Positions 21,198 to 29,767 are shown, counted from the stretch's first letter. The stretch: 64,000 nt of DNA from Eutreptiella sp. 'Long Island Sound 2002' (GCA_964036045.1 OZ038385.1:25876853-25940852); one strand, 5' to 3'. Notes: generated by a model from the letters alone, not told the origin. Numbers and translations: made by a program.

Positions 21198-22370
21198 TTG
21201 GTGGCGGGGGCTGATTGGGGTGATGTGGCTGGGGGGAGTCCGGCGGTGTCTCTGGGTCTTCGGCCGGTGGATGCGGCGCTGTGGTTTCGGCGTCGATCGC
21301 CATCGCATGATTGCCTTCGGCTGCTGCTGGGCTATCTGGGCACGGCGCGGCTGGTCCCGGCGGTGTTGACGGATGTGTTGGTGGGGTGTCGCGCGATTGT
21401 GGTTGAGGGATGCCAAACAGGCGTCGCTCAACCTCTGGGTGGCCTTGTTGGTGGCCAGCGACAGCACTGGGGCCACCTTGAGAAGTGGCGGGTGTACATC
21501 CTCCGATACAAACGACCCGACCACTTGCCCACCACCCCCCTGTTCCCCGGCGATGGTTTCGCCAGCAAGTGCCTGCACGACCTGCTCGACGGCACCCCCA
21601 GCGCCCACATCACATGGCACCCGTGGAAGAGGTTCGCCGCCGCTGCGTACATCTGGCTTGGGGGGACCACGCCTCGCCTCCAGCAACGGGCACGGTGGCA
21701 CTCCCCGAAACGGGCCCGTCATTACGCCAAACACCCCCCAACATGGTCCCTGCCTGACACCATGTGCCTGCCCCTCCCAGCCCACTTCACAGGCTCCCCA
21801 GCTCGAGATATTGACTATGGGATCATCAACACCAAGGACCTGTGGCCTCGTGAAGCGTGGGCCCCGTCTACGCACCGCACTCGCCGTGCACCACCACCAC
21901 CTGCACACGTCGCCCAAAACCCACACTTCCACGACGACGACTCGTCGAGCTCGGGAGAGGAATCAGCGGACGTTACTGCGCAGCACTGCCCGCTGCCAGC
22001 GACCCAGCCCCAAAGCCCGCCTCCGCAAACGGAAGGAGCGACACCGGGCGTATGCCTGGCGATGCAGGGGAGCCACGTTCAACCCATACTGGTTCCTGCA
22101 GCGGATAAGCCACGACCTGAACGCGAGACGCCGCCGCGGGGCACCCCGCGGAATGGGGAAGCAGCGCAAAGTGTGGAGGGCCACACAGCTACTCCTGTCC
22201 CAGGATGTCCCGCAGGCGGACCTGGTGATCACGGTCTGCCAGATGCGGCGCCCCAGTACAAAGCAGGATCGCCGCCACAACCGTGCCCCAACGATGCCGC
22301 AGTATGGGCTGAGCGGCACAGTGACCCATTCAGCGTTGACTTTTTGGTCCTAGAACGTAAGGAATCGTGG
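21198..22370 (+). pseudogene. C-terminal catalytic half of tyrosine recombinase, element 2, displaced
   Basis: Within this open plus-strand frame the segment at about 21480-21775 matches the distal catalytic region of DIRS-type recombinases. LFPGDGFASKCLHDLL is followed by HPWKRFAAAA (HxxR box, with Lys at the Arg position), ARWHS (GRW box) and RHYA (nucleophile Tyr). Downstream the frame continues into a Pro/Ser/Asp-rich tail (HDDDSSSSGEESADVT), which may be a real C-terminal extension. No N-terminal recombinase domain precedes it on this strand. That half is on the minus strand at 22229-23101. The pair therefore looks like one gene broken by an inversion with a breakpoint near 22.3-22.4 kb. 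Confidence 0.5.
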
Positions 22371-23101
22371 GGTGGCAATGCCGTCCCAGGTAAAACGAAC
22401 ACGGCGAACACGGCGGCGCATGCCACCGCGAAGAAGGTGCGTGCCCACGCCCAGTGGTGGCGGCATTTACCAAGTCGCTCGAGGTCTTTGCCTATTGCCC
22501 ATATGCGTGGTCTGGCCATGTGGGCAGTGCTCTTGTCGATGGCGCGGACTTGCAGCCACATACGGGCTGTGACCACCTTTGGGATGAGCTGCAGCTTGGC
22601 CAGCATTTGGAACCCAGAGACGGTGTTCCGCGCCACAGAGCCGCCCCGCCGTCTGTGCCCAAGAAGCAGGAGGCGGCCGTCGATAGCCAGCTGGACGCCG
22701 TCGTCGCTGTTGGTGCCCTGCAGGGTGCCTCGTACTGCACAGAGGTACGTGGCCCTGGTGCCTTTGGCGAAAGCTCTGACTGCAAACACCAGTGTGTCAC
22801 TGTGGTGGTCGCGCAGGCCTGCACGCAGCGCTGTGCGGTAGGCGTCCCATGCCTGGGCCACTGTGACGGCGATTTGGGCTGGCGCGGGGGGTTGTGCGGG
22901 GGCGGGGGGGGGGGGGTGCGTACTGCGCTTCAGGCAGAGGAGGTCGGGCCACCGTGCTGCTGCACGAGTTGGAGCAGAGCGGCTGCCCAGTCGACTTGCT
23001 GCTGGCCAGGGCCGGCGGATGGTTGCTGTGCAGCGGGGGCGGTTGGGGGGGCCTGTGCTGGTTGGGGGCAGGGGTACTGGGCCCAGTGCCACTGTCCACA
23101 T
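22229..23101 (-). pseudogene. N-terminal half of tyrosine recombinase, element 2
   Basis: The minus-strand frame starts inside the 3' end of gag (overlap 22930-23101). After a Pro-rich lead it shows the core-binding helices of a tyrosine recombinase: a GTRATYLCAV helix, then GGSVARNTVSGFQMLAKLQL, then a RPR turn. A hydrophobic segment follows (FFAVACAAVFAVFVLPGTAL), corresponding to the FxLRPGEAL box. The catalytic Arg is missing from that box (VLPGTAL). The frame then loses resemblance at about 22360 and stops at 22229, with no HxxR or Tyr box. The rest of the enzyme is found on the other strand at 21.4-21.8 kb. Confidence 0.5.
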
Positions 23102-25836
23102 CTATTGCACGGCGCTGGGGGCGGTCCGTTCATGTCGTAGGCCTGGTTGTTGTTGACCCAGAGGGTGTGCTGGCCCACTTGCTGCATGTGGCCCCCGGCC
23201 TGCTTCCAGCGGCACACGCGTGCAATATGTCCCCGTTGCCCACAGTGGAAACATACTGTGCCCGATCCTGTCGCCGGCGCCGCAGGCGGCGCTGTGAAGC
23301 ACTGGGCCCGCGCCGCCTGTTTGGCCGGCATGGCTGGCGCTGACGGTCTGCCCTGGCGCTTGGCCCTCAGCTCTTCGTTCAGCACTCTCCACACCGTGGC
23401 GGGCAGCGGCTGCTTGGCCCACGCGCCCGACGGGTCCTCCATTGCGACCTCCTTCAGTGCCGCGCCCAGGGACGTCATCCAGGCGTAGGGCAGGGCCTGT
23501 GTAAGGAAGCGGTCAATGGCGTGTGTCGTCAGCGGTGGTATCATGGACTGCCTCATGTGTTCCACTTCCAGCTTTTGCGCTGACAGGAGCGCGACAATTT
23601 CGCGCATCCTGCCTTGGTCGGAGGTGATGTCCCCCTCTGCCTGGGTTGGTGCTCCTGCTGGGGGAAAACCCTTGAAGCGTAGTTCCTGGAAGTCCGGTCT
23701 GAGGTGCTTTCGCGCTGCGTACGCCCCCATTGCCCATACTGTTGTCGTGCGATCCATATCCATCCCCGCCGCCGCTGCAAACATGGCCAGCTGCTCTTGC
23801 GTGGCCTCGGCCTCCATCAAGTACTCCTCCATGTCCACCTCCCACTTGTCCAGGTCGCTGGCGTATGTGTTGCGGCTTTCGATGGCCACGTACGGGCCTG
23901 CGACCCACCTGGCCCACTCGAGTACGGTAGGATGCGGTTGCGGTGTGGGCGGGCTGGGGCTGGTTTCCGTGATGTTGGCGTCGGAGTCGCGCCCTGGCAC
24001 CCTCCTGAAGACGCTCTTGACGAAGTCCGGCTGCAGCGATCTGCGGCCCTTGTAGGCTGCCATGGCCCGCGTGGCCTCGGCTGCGGTGAGGGCCATGCCC
24101 GCCCGCGTGGTCATCGCGGCGACGGCCCCTTCTGGGATCCGAGGCTCGGTGAGAGCCTCGAGGAACGCCAGCTCCCACTCGTCCAGCTGCTGTGCGAAAT
24201 GGGCGCTCCTGAGCAGGGCTTGGTACGGGCCCTGCACCCACTTCGCCCACGCCTGGAGGGATGAATTCGCCGCTCGCTGTGGCTGTGGCGCTTCCGTGGT
24301 GTCCATGTTGTCGTCCCCGTTGGTTTGCCCGCTGGGCTCCCTCTTGGCAGGCATACCGCCCCGCAGTCGGCCTAGCACCTCGAGCGTGGAGCCTTCTCCG
24401 ATGCCGTACTGGGCCAGGGTCCAGTGGCTGTGCGTCAGCGTTTTGCCCGCGAACACCAGGCGATGCATGCCTGCCGGCGTACCCTGTTTGTAACGCAGGT
24501 GCGCCTCGATGGTGCTGACGGGGTCGTGCCATGAGTGGACGCGGACCGTCATGGTGCGTCCCGTCGCAGCTTTGACGAACACGTGTCGCACTGGTCCGGA
24601 GTCCCCGTATTTGGCGACGTTGCGCGGGAGGAGGGGCTGCGATACCAGGTTGTTGCCTCCGGGGAACCCTGGGTGCATCGCCAGGCCCATCAGCACGCGC
24701 GGGGGTCCCGTTGCCGGATCCTGCTGCACCTCAGGGTTCAAGTAGCTCAAGGTGCCCACCATATTCCAATGAGCGTGGATCAACCTGCCCTCATGGTATG
24801 CGGCGAGTGCGGCGGGGTCGGTGGGCAGACCGTCGGCGTCCCAAACGTAGTCACCAGGGTACTCACCACCGTGGTAGTCAGGGTCGGATGCTTCAGAGAA
24901 CGGGCGCCACCTTGTGTTGCGCCCAGGACCACCGCATGCAGCCAAGTTGTCAAGTACACGGCCAGAGGTAGCAGCCATGGCCGCGTACAAGATTATACTA
25001 CCCACTGTGGATAAGACACGGATGGAGGCCACGGCGATTTGGGAGGTCCAGCTCTCACCGGGACCCTCATCAGTCGCTATGGCCTGCACGTAATATTCGA
25101 ACATGGAGGCTATGGCCCAGCGGTTGTTCTTGGTCCGCTGCATCTGCAGCTCCATGACAGTGTCAGGGTTGTCAGTCCGAACCAGAGGGTCGAAGGCTTC
25201 ACCAGTACGGAGCGGATGCAGGTCCCTGCGCAGTGGACCAACGTGCACACGGTAGGCCCCAAAGGCACCCGGCACGACAATATGGCAGGCCGCAGTAGCA
25301 GCGATGTACTGGGCGTGCAGCAGGTTGGAGTTGCCGCGGTAGTCCAGGTCGCCCCCAGAGAAGATCCGCGCACCAGGCTCGTCGATCTGCACATCTGTGT
25401 ACTGGGTCACCCACTCAGGGGTCAAGCAGCGCGAAGTGTCGGTTGGGCAGTTCTTGCCAGGGGCAGTGATCACGACCTTCTTGGCACCAGCCTCAATGTG
25501 CCTGGAAGAGCCCTCCAAGCTGTTGAATGCACCAGTACCCTCGATGACGACCTCAGCATTCGTTTCCTGCCATGGGGCGGCGGCATGGTCACGGGTGGAG
25601 ATAAGCTGCATCTTCTGGCCGTCAACGGAGATCCAGTCATCACCGCACAACACAGTCCAGCGAGCGTGGATCAGCACGGCCTTACGGTACGCGGCGAATG
25701 TGCCAGGTTCAGCGGCCAGCCCAGCAGCGTCCCAGCCGTAGTCAACAGGGTACTCACCAGTGAGGTAGTCAGGGTCGGAGACGTCGGCGATTGGGCCCAG
25801 ACATTTGTGGCGCTCAGGGCCACAGCAGTTAGCCAA
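22930..25836 (-). CDS. Chimeric LHC-GAPDH-LHC-ubiquitin-Gag polyprotein ORF of element 2
   Basis: A 968-codon open frame, uninterrupted. Residue order: LHC N-terminal piece 1-64 (GEYPVDYGWDAAGL, IHARW); GAPDH NAD-domain piece 66-128 (VVIEGTGAF, HIEAGAKKVVITAPGK); LHC C-terminal piece 136-261 (NLLHAQ, AFDPL, YYVQAIAT); leader plus second LHC N-terminal piece 287-370; unassigned 371-416; ubiquitin-like 417-494 ending RLRGG before Met495; Gag 495-968. Gag has two related helical repeats (527-614 and 638-725), a C-x2-C-x4-H-x4-C knuckle (862-875) and a second C-x2-C-x3-H-x5-C finger (910-923). The first codon is TTG, and the frame continues upstream without an ATG to a TGA at 25939-25941. Chlorophyll-ligand residues of the LHC pieces are partly lost. 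All captured pieces come from abundant mRNAs, suggesting template switching during reverse transcription. Confidence 0.7.
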   Translation of the reverse strand: MANCCGPERHKCLGPIADVSDPDYLTGEYPVDYGWDAAGLAAEPGTFAAYRKAVLIHARWTVLCGDDWISVDGQKMQLISTRDHAAAPWQETNAEVVIEGTGAFNSLEGSSRHIEAGAKKVVITAPGKNCPTDTSRCLTPEWVTQYTDVQIDEPGARIFSGGDLDYRGNSNLLHAQYIAATAACHIVVPGAFGAYRVHVGPLRRDLHPLRTGEAFDPLVRTDNPDTVMELQMQRTKNNRWAIASMFEYYVQAIATDEGPGESWTSQIAVASIRVLSTVGSIILYAAMAATSGRVLDNLAACGGPGRNTRWRPFSEASDPDYHGGEYPGDYVWDADGLPTDPAALAAYHEGRLIHAHWNMVGTLSYLNPEVQQDPATGPPRVLMGLAMHPGFPGGNNLVSQPLLPRNVAKYGDSGPVRHVFVKAATGRTMTVRVHSWHDPVSTIEAHLRYKQGTPAGMHRLVFAGKTLTHSHWTLAQYGIGEGSTLEVLGRLRGGMPAKREPSGQTNGDDNMDTTEAPQPQRAANSSLQAWAKWVQGPYQALLRSAHFAQQLDEWELAFLEALTEPRIPEGAVAAMTTRAGMALTAAEATRAMAAYKGRRSLQPDFVKSVFRRVPGRDSDANITETSPSPPTPQPHPTVLEWARWVAGPYVAIESRNTYASDLDKWEVDMEEYLMEAEATQEQLAMFAAAAGMDMDRTTTVWAMGAYAARKHLRPDFQELRFKGFPPAGAPTQAEGDITSDQGRMREIVALLSAQKLEVEHMRQSMIPPLTTHAIDRFLTQALPYAWMTSLGAALKEVAMEDPSGAWAKQPLPATVWRVLNEELRAKRQGRPSAPAMPAKQAARAQCFTAPPAAPATGSGTVCFHCGQRGHIARVCRWKQAGGHMQQVGQHTLWVNNNQAYDMNGPPPAPCNRCGQWHWAQYPCPQPAQAPPTAPAAQQPSAGPGQQQVDWAAALLQLVQQHGGPTSSA
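23212..23253 (-). other. Gag CCHC zinc knuckle
   Basis: CFHCGQRGHIARVC has exactly the retroviral/retrotransposon nucleocapsid spacing C-x2-C-x4-H-x4-C, which binds element RNA. This identifies the downstream part of the polyprotein as Gag. Confidence 0.85.
23662..24258 (-). other. Internally duplicated helical Gag domain
   Basis: Residues 527-614 and 638-725 align over about 88 positions: AWAKWVQGPY with EWARWVAGPY, LDEWELAFLEAL with LDKWEVDMEEYL, and AAYKGRRSLQPDF with GAYAARKHLRPDF. A tandem duplication of the capsid-like domain is inferred. Both copies keep the same hydrophobic pattern. Confidence 0.65.
24355..24588 (-). other. Ubiquitin-like domain fused N-terminal to Gag
   Basis: About 78 residues align along the whole of ubiquitin with two single-residue insertions: VFVKAATGRT for IFVKTLTGKT, LVFAGKTL for LIFAGKQL (the Lys48 position kept), GEGSTLEV for QKESTLHL, and the terminal RLRGG directly before Met. 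The Lys63 position and hydrophobic-patch residue 8 differ. If deubiquitinases still cut after Gly-Gly, Gag would be released with a Met N terminus. Confidence 0.75.
24727..24978 (-). other. Captured LHC leader and N-terminal piece (second)
   Basis: From MAATSGRVLDNLA (ATG at 24976-24978) through GPGRNTRWRPFSE to GEYPGDYVWDADGL and LIHAHWNMVGTLSYLNPEV, this follows LHC precursors from leader to the first membrane helix. The Glu before IHARW, a chlorophyll ligand, is not preserved. Confidence 0.6.
25054..25431 (-). other. Captured LHC C-terminal piece
   Basis: Covers the second and third membrane helices of an LHCII-type protein: TPEW, RIFSGGDLDYRGNSNLLHAQ, VVPGAFGAYRV, AFDPLVR, then KNNRWAIASMFEYYVQAIAT. 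The pattern follows green-lineage LHC proteins, which supports a green alga. The helix-3 Glu of the KEIKNGR motif is changed. Confidence 0.7.
25453..25641 (-). other. Captured GAPDH fragment
   Basis: About 63 residues resemble the NAD-binding domain of glyceraldehyde-3-phosphate dehydrogenase, closest in pattern to plastid GapA/B: VDGQKMQLISTRDHAAAPW, then VVIEGTGAF, then HIEAGAKKVVITAPGK. It is inserted exactly where the first LHC helix would continue. The catalytic Cys region is not included. Confidence 0.7.
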
Positions 25837-25968
25837 GTTGTCAGATACGCGGTCCAGGGCGGTGCCATGCCCAGCCGCTGGGCTACGCAGGCCTGAGACT
25901 CCACTACCAGCAGCTCTGTCGTTCCCAGCTCCTGGACATCAGTCTGGTTGCTGTGACACGCAATCCCG

Positions 25969-26880
25969 TCATCGCTGGGTGCCGGCCATGGGCAGCCAAG
26001 CTCCAGTCGCTGGCAGTACGTCCGCATCGCTTGTGGGGCTTTGCCATGCTGCTGCGTCTGGTTGATGTGCTTGTGCGAGTGCATACGGGAGCGGCAGCGG
26101 TACGAGGAGGTGGGCTGGCGGAGTTGTCGGCCTAGGTGCCGCAAGCGGGGGCTGCAGTGGGGCCGCCTTCGAATGCGACGGAGGCGGCGTAGCTTGGTGC
26201 GTCGGGGACAGCATGGGCTCCGTTGCCGTGCACACGGGTTGGCGGATCTGCGCGGCGGCGGCCACCAGCATGCTGTCCATGATCGCCACGTGCAATGCCA
26301 GACCCCCCACCGCGAGGTCCTGCTGCACTTGGCGCATCACGGCATTTGCTGCCGGCGCGTGCGCGGTCTCCGGCTCCACCGGCGGTGCTGGTTGGGCTGC
26401 TTCCGGTGTCGGGGTCGTGTTCGATCGCTGCACCTGTACCATCTCCGCGTTCTGCTGCACGGCCGCCACGTCGGCGAACGGGCCCAGACCCTTGTTGCGC
26501 TTAGGGCCACAACAGTCAGCCAAGTTGTCAGATACGCGGCCCAAGGCAGTACCCATGGTAGCCATGAAAAGTACACCGCCGTGCTTGATCTTCTTCACCT
26601 GCAGCTCAGCAACAGTGTCAGGGTCTGCAGCCAGCACCAGAGCGTGGAAGGTTTCACCAGGGTGGAGCAGTTGCAGGTTCTTGCGCATAGCACCACCGCG
26701 CACACGGTAGGCCTGAAAGGTGCCCATCAGGACAATTTGGCAGGCCATAATAGCAGGGATGGCCTGGGCGTGCAGCCGGTTGGAGTCGTCGAGGTTGTCC
26801 ATATCTCCCCCAGTGAAGATCTGTGCACTAGGCTCTTGTCGCACAGGTTCATCGACCTGCACATCAGTGTGCTTGGCCAC
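25969..26880 (-). pseudogene. Upstream LHC fragment plus coiled linker, same frame as the polyprotein
   Basis: A 303-codon frame, in register with the ubiquitin-Gag frame and separated from it only by TGA codons at 25969-25971 and 25939-25941. Residues 1-107 are an LHC C-terminal piece (AQIFTGGDMDNLDDSNRLHAQ, IVLMGTFQAYRV, LAADPDTVAELQVKKIKHG). Residues 108-138 repeat the leader (MGTALGRVSDNLADCCGPKR) found again before the next LHC piece. The rest is a Pro/Ala-rich linker with a helical part. Upstream, in another frame at about 26890-27010, is yet another LHC N-terminal piece (DPSTFAAYREAVMIRACW, LTPEV), so a frameshift lies near 26880. The tandem LHC arrangement recalls LHC polyprotein genes. 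Confidence 0.5.
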
Positions 26881-26966
26881 CCACCACCTCTGGGGTCAAG
26901 CTGCCCGAAGTACCTAGCCCAGCCCAACAAGCGCGGATCATCACGGCCTCACGGTACGCGGCGAAG

Positions 26967-29147
26967 GTGCTGGGGTCAACGACCAAGCTGGCGGCGTCCA
27001 GCCCCCCCACACAGCTAAACGCCCACACGAGCCCACCGGAGTTACCCCCGCCCCCCAGCGAAAAGCTAGACCGCCAAACCCGCCGACACCAATACGCACC
27101 CCGCCCGCCCTCCAGAGTACCGCCGACAGTGACGCTCAGCCACAACACGACCATGCCCCATTTTGGGGATACGATCTCCTCGCGCCTCGGAAGGGCTCAC
27201 GGTACCTGCTCTGGCAGCCGGGACCCGTGCCACTGCCACCATTGGACCCAACCGCCACGTGCGTCCGTTTTGGAGCGTTTGCAACACATGATGCAGGAGG
27301 CAGCCCATCGCATGTCGATCAAAGGGCCACGTACCGGCACTATCCTATCCCTGCTCAGCGACCTGGCGATGCTGGCAATGAACCGGGCATGGGATCGGGG
27401 GCTATGGACCACGACCACTGAGCACATCACGGCGGTCATGGCAGTGCTGGCGGACCGTGACCCCCGCGAGGAAGACATCTCCCCGCCCTGAGACACCAGC
27501 CCCAAGCCCAAGCAGACACCGGGAGACCCGCTGCCACTGCATGTTGCATAGAAGGGCATCGGAGCGGCAGGCACCATACCCATCGAATCGGACACGTGGC
27601 GCAAGCACAAGCCAGCCGGCATGGAAAGGGCGCTGCGTGTAGCCCCTGACATGGGGGAGTCCGACGACGCGGCATTGGCGGCGCTGGCCAAGGCTATGCA
27701 CCGGGACGGCCTCCTGATCCAGTGCACGGACCAGCCCACAGCCAATATGCGCGCCTTCTCGAAGCTGAAATCAGCGGAAAAAGGGGCGCTCATTGCCGAC
27801 CTGCGCCTCCTCAACGCCCTGATGGGCAGCCCCCCGCAGCCGTTTGAGCTGCCAAGCCTCACACAGCTAGCAGCGCTGCTGGAGATCCTGAGGGCCAGGG
27901 GAGTCAAGGCACACTTTACCAAGCTGGATGTGTCCAACATGTACTGGTGTGTGCTACTGCATGCGACCAGCTTCCGGTTCCGTGTCAAAGGTACCACCTA
28001 CGCCATACCCAGCCTGCCTTTTGGCTGGGCAGCCAGCCCCAACATGGCCATAGAGGTACTGGCGGCCTACCTCACCCTACACTTCCCAAGCGACACCATC
28101 CTCATCCAGTATGTCGATGACATACTTCTCGTCTCCGCCGACCCACACCGCCTGTACCTCGAAACGACTATGCTTGCTGAGGACCTGCATGAGGCGGGGT
28201 GGATTGTGAGCCCCAAATCGCAGGTCATACCCGCCACCAATGTGTCTTGGATGGGCAAGGAGCTACGCGAGGACGAGTACATCCTGCTGCAATCGGCAGA
28301 GTATATGGCAACCACCATAGCCATGTGGATCCGACTTGCCACCAAGGGTTATCACCACCGTACGATGCGCAGGCTCTGTGGGAAGCTGATCTGGGCGTCT
28401 CGCCCTGGCAGAGGGGCCATGCCTTTCCTCAGCGGGGCGCTCGCGTGGATGAATTGGGGCCCCCAGCGGGCCAAGTACACTCCACCGGCAGTCGTGCGCG
28501 GACTGATGGAGGCTATCGCGGTCAGCCTGACGCCGTGGCAGGCGCCGCCGGCACTTACAGATCGCGCGGAAACATGGTTCGTAGACGCCGCCTTTGACGA
28601 CGGAGGGTGGACGGCGGCCCTGTGGACGGCCTGGCGAGGCATGCGCATATGGGCATTGCCACCATGGGTCAGAACACAGCAGGGGGCGGAGCTGGCGGCC
28701 ATCGAGATGGCAGCCAAGACAGCAGCGTACGAAGGGCTGACCAGCCTGCACTTGGTCGCAGACAACATGTCGGCCATATGGTCGACTATACGTAGTAAGG
28801 GCAGCACCGCCAGCCCCGATCGCGCCAGACACCTCCGGCGCATTGCCCACACGCTGCGTTGGTCGCACCTCAGGATGCGCCTGAGCTGGATTGCATCCCG
28901 CTTCAACCCTGTGGGTTTCCCTTCCCGCAGGTCCAAATACCAGTCTTTCCTCCACATGGCGGGGCCGCGCGCTCCCGCCCATCAGATGGTTGTTCGAATT
29001 AAACTGTGCCCGTGTCCGGAGGGCAGGGAGGATCTAGAGAATCAGCCAAACCATTGCCGTGTGCGGTCACAAGCTTGCTCCAGTGGGGGCCCTTACATAG
29101 GGGTGAGCGCATGGGCATGCTGGGCTGCAGGTTGCAGGTTGCAGTAG
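26967..29147 (+). pseudogene. Reverse transcriptase-RNase H of element 2
   Basis: One frame from 26967 to TAG 29145-29147, broken by TGA 27489-27491 and TAG 27549-27551. The part from ATG 27621 is open for 508 codons. RT motifs: GALIADLRLLN (fingers), KLDVSNMYW with catalytic Asp at about residue 103, LPFGWAASP, YVDDILLV at 164-170, and SPKSQVIP. RNase H follows: Asp in WFVDAAFDDGG (about 322), Glu in GAELAAIE, Asp in LVADNMSA (about 381). The last box reads FNPVGFPSR, with Gly where the family has Asp. The frame order is typical of DIRS-type pol, with no protease or integrase. Element RNA copying would need the stops bypassed; otherwise the product starts at 27621. Confidence 0.75.
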
Positions 29148-29301
29148 GCACCTGCAGACCTGTGCATACTCTTCATGTGGTGCTGAGAGGGCGGGAAGGC
29201 CATGCGGAGTGGAGAATCCGAACGTTTCTGCAGTGCGAACAAAGCTGTAGAGAGGTGATGTTCATAGCCAACACCATTGATTTGGTAGAAACATTTGGGC
29301 A

Positions 29302-29303
<2 letters not shown>

Positions 29304-29359
<56 letters not shown>
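29304..29359. repeat. (CA)n microsatellite at right edge of element 2
   Basis: About 28 CA units. It directly abuts the right 28-bp inverted repeat (29350-29377). Confidence 0.9.
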
Positions 29360-29360
<1 letters not shown>

Positions 29361-29653
29361 GTCTTGGGCAGTTTCTCTGGCAGTTTGAGGTCTTTCAAGA
29401 GGACACAGCAAAATACCTTTCAACCATTCTATCGATTTCTGGTTGTACCCCCCTTTGTGCAAGCACCTGTGTCTAAGCAACACCAGGGGTTGGCACTGTG
29501 GATTTTGGCAATGCGATTTGTAATTGGTCCAATTGTGTGCCATGTGTGCTGTCCCGCAAGTGGAACACGCTACGAACTGAGAAGGCAATGAAGGCCGTGT
29601 GAAGGCAGGCACGGCTGGAGCTAAGTGGTGGGTCCACACCTGACCTTCTGAGG

Positions 29654-29767
29654 CCCTGTCCAAGCAACGGTAACGGGTGATGAACATTGTGGTTCTATGG
29701 CCAAACAGCGGTAAATGACCAGAAATTGATGGAACCAATCCCAACGCCTAGTGTTGCTTGGACAAGG
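29654..29767. mobile_element. Short inverted-repeat (MITE-like) element, full copy
   Basis: CCCTGTCCAAGCAAC at the left and GTTGCTTGGACAAGGG at the right are inverted repeats with one indel, enclosing about 83 bp. The inner GTAAATGACCAGAAAT is the reverse complement of the loop of the related hairpin at 33866-33912. Confidence 0.55.

Larger units (their letters stand above)
20937..29377. mobile_element. Element 2: divergent tyrosine-recombinase retrotransposon with captured host genes
   Basis: The block contains an RT-RNase H frame running right (26967-29147) and, divergently, a chimeric ubiquitin-gag polyprotein (25836 down to 22930) followed by the recombinase N-terminal half (23101 down to 22229). 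The recombinase C-terminal half lies on the opposite strand (about 21420-21775). Opposite orientation of genes inside one element is known for Kangaroo elements of Volvox, where the recombinase is inverted relative to RT. Here gag and recombinase share a strand and RT is opposite. Ends are not certain: a 28-bp inverted repeat at 20357 and 29350 overlaps element 1 on the left. Confidence 0.6.

Noticed and set aside
21081-21932. 283-codon minus-strand frame
   Set aside because: Pro/Arg-rich shadow of the plus-strand recombinase half.
23513-24532. 339-codon minus-strand frame rich in Arg and Gly
   Set aside because: Alternative frame of the Gag polyprotein, without motifs.
24727-26880. Functional LHC polyprotein gene
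   Set aside because: Pieces are out of order and interrupted by GAPDH and ubiquitin. Several chlorophyll-ligand residues are lost, and they are fused to Gag.
14477-29377. LTR retrotransposon or retrovirus
   Set aside because: No long terminal direct repeats, protease or DDE integrase. Tyrosine recombinase motifs and inverted repeats fit DIRS-type elements.
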